Shown here in pieces: positions 5,870 through 6,391 of a stretch of 6,391 nucleotides of DNA. Each line of letters begins with the position of its first letter. Position 1 is the first letter of the stretch. The notes under the pieces were generated by a model that was given only the letters and a program-made list of their open reading frames with translations, did no database searches and was not told the origin of the DNA. Source of the stretch: an uncultured Cytophagaceae bacterium (GTDB lineage: Bacteria > Bacteroidota > Bacteroidia > Cytophagales > Spirosomataceae); contig CAJCBY010000247.1 of assembly GCA_903960725.1 (NCBI GenBank), positions 1-6,391 of the forward strand, in the 5' to 3' direction. Both the position numbers and the translations under genes were made by a program.

Positions 5870-6391
5870 TTACATACGATTAGGTGAAACTATTCCTAAT
5901 AACGAAGTGGCATGCTGAATTGTTTTACCAGTCAGCTCAGCTAAGGTAAGTCGAATGTTTCTTTTTACCTCATTTTCCTCTGATAAAATGCTCAGCTCGT
6001 TGTAAAACTTATTAAAAGTCTTCGCTAGATCATAGGCATAATTAGCAATGACTGATGGTGCAAAATTAGCTGCTGCTTGCGCAATGGTCGCCTTATATTC
6101 ACCTAGTAGATAGATTAATTCTTGTTCTGATTGTGCTAATTCGGAATCAGTAGAAACAGTTCTAATCTCGCCCCCTTTGCGTAAAATGGAACAAATACGG
6201 GCGTGTGTGTATTGAATAAATGGACCTGTATTCCCTTGGAAATCGATCGATTCCTCCGGATTAAATAACATCCGTTTTTTCGGCTCCACTTTTAACAAGA
6301 AATATTTCAAGGCGCCTAATCCTAGGTTATGGAATAATTCATTTGATTCTGCTTCTGTGAAGCCATCAATTTTGCCTAATTCTAAGGTGCG
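5870..6391 (-). CDS. argS: Arginyl-tRNA synthetase, C-terminal part (5' end beyond the right edge)
   Basis: The reading frame is open to the right edge, giving 173 codons that begin RTLELGKIDG; the true start lies outside the window. The internal TTG at 6310 is not a start. The visible part holds the end of the catalytic region, with FNPEESIDF and the near-invariant TGPFIQYTHARI segment of arginyl-tRNA synthetases, followed by the helical DALR anticodon-binding domain and the usual LGI..P.RM ending. The enzyme charges tRNA-Arg with arginine in the cytoplasm. The stop codon is separated by one base from the TTG start of the peroxidase gene, so argS appears to be the upstream member of the argS-GPx-menA-TPR gene string. 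No frame break is seen in the visible part. Confidence 0.95.
   Translation of the reverse strand, partial: RTLELGKIDGFTEAESNELFHNLGLGALKYFLLKVEPKKRMLFNPEESIDFQGNTGPFIQYTHARICSILRKGGEIRTVSTDSELAQSEQELIYLLGEYKATIAQAAANFAPSVIANYAYDLAKTFNKFYNELSILSEENEVKRNIRLTLAELTGKTIQHATSLLGIVSPNRM

Overview
The window reads as ordinary chromosome from a Bacteroidota bacterium, most likely a Cytophagales-type lineage. Three things point there. The gene set includes a short (257 aa) AMP nucleosidase, a PafA-type alkaline phosphatase, a stand-alone HsdR N-terminal-like nuclease-domain protein, MenA for menaquinone, and a long TPR protein ending in a GELGYAxAY-type cap. Most starts lack a convincing Shine-Dalgarno sequence, as is usual in this phylum. 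The DNA is AT-rich. The genus cannot be fixed from the sequence alone.

Layout from left to right. Positions 1-2078 hold a minus-strand set transcribed leftwards: the HsdR_N-like protein (2078-1635), a secreted PafA-like alkaline phosphatase (1638-46, 4-base ATGA overlap with the gene before it) and the first 13 codons of a UDP-glucose 6-dehydrogenase (41 to beyond the left edge, 4-base gap). Positions 2079-2146 are a divergent intergenic region. Positions 2147-2920 hold the only plus-strand gene, AMP nucleosidase. Positions 2921-2952 are a hairpin that fills the whole gap between two convergent genes and looks like a bidirectional terminator.

Positions 2953-6391 hold a second minus-strand set, read from the right edge: the C-terminal part of arginyl-tRNA synthetase (argS), a Cys-type glutathione peroxidase with an N-terminal hydrophobic anchor, MenA, and a secreted or periplasmic TPR-repeat protein. 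The first three are separated by a single base each and the TPR gene follows after 32 bases, so all four are probably co-transcribed and stop at the shared terminator.

The functions are mostly housekeeping: translation (ArgS), peroxide defence (GPx), menaquinone synthesis (MenA), purine salvage and AMP turnover (Amn), phosphate scavenging (PafA) and sugar-nucleotide oxidation (Ugd). I see no mobile element, CRISPR array, tRNA, rRNA or toxin-antitoxin pair, and no convincing novel multi-gene system. The least understood items are the orphan nuclease-fold protein coupled to pafA, the TPR protein, and the TTG-initiated membrane-anchored peroxidase.
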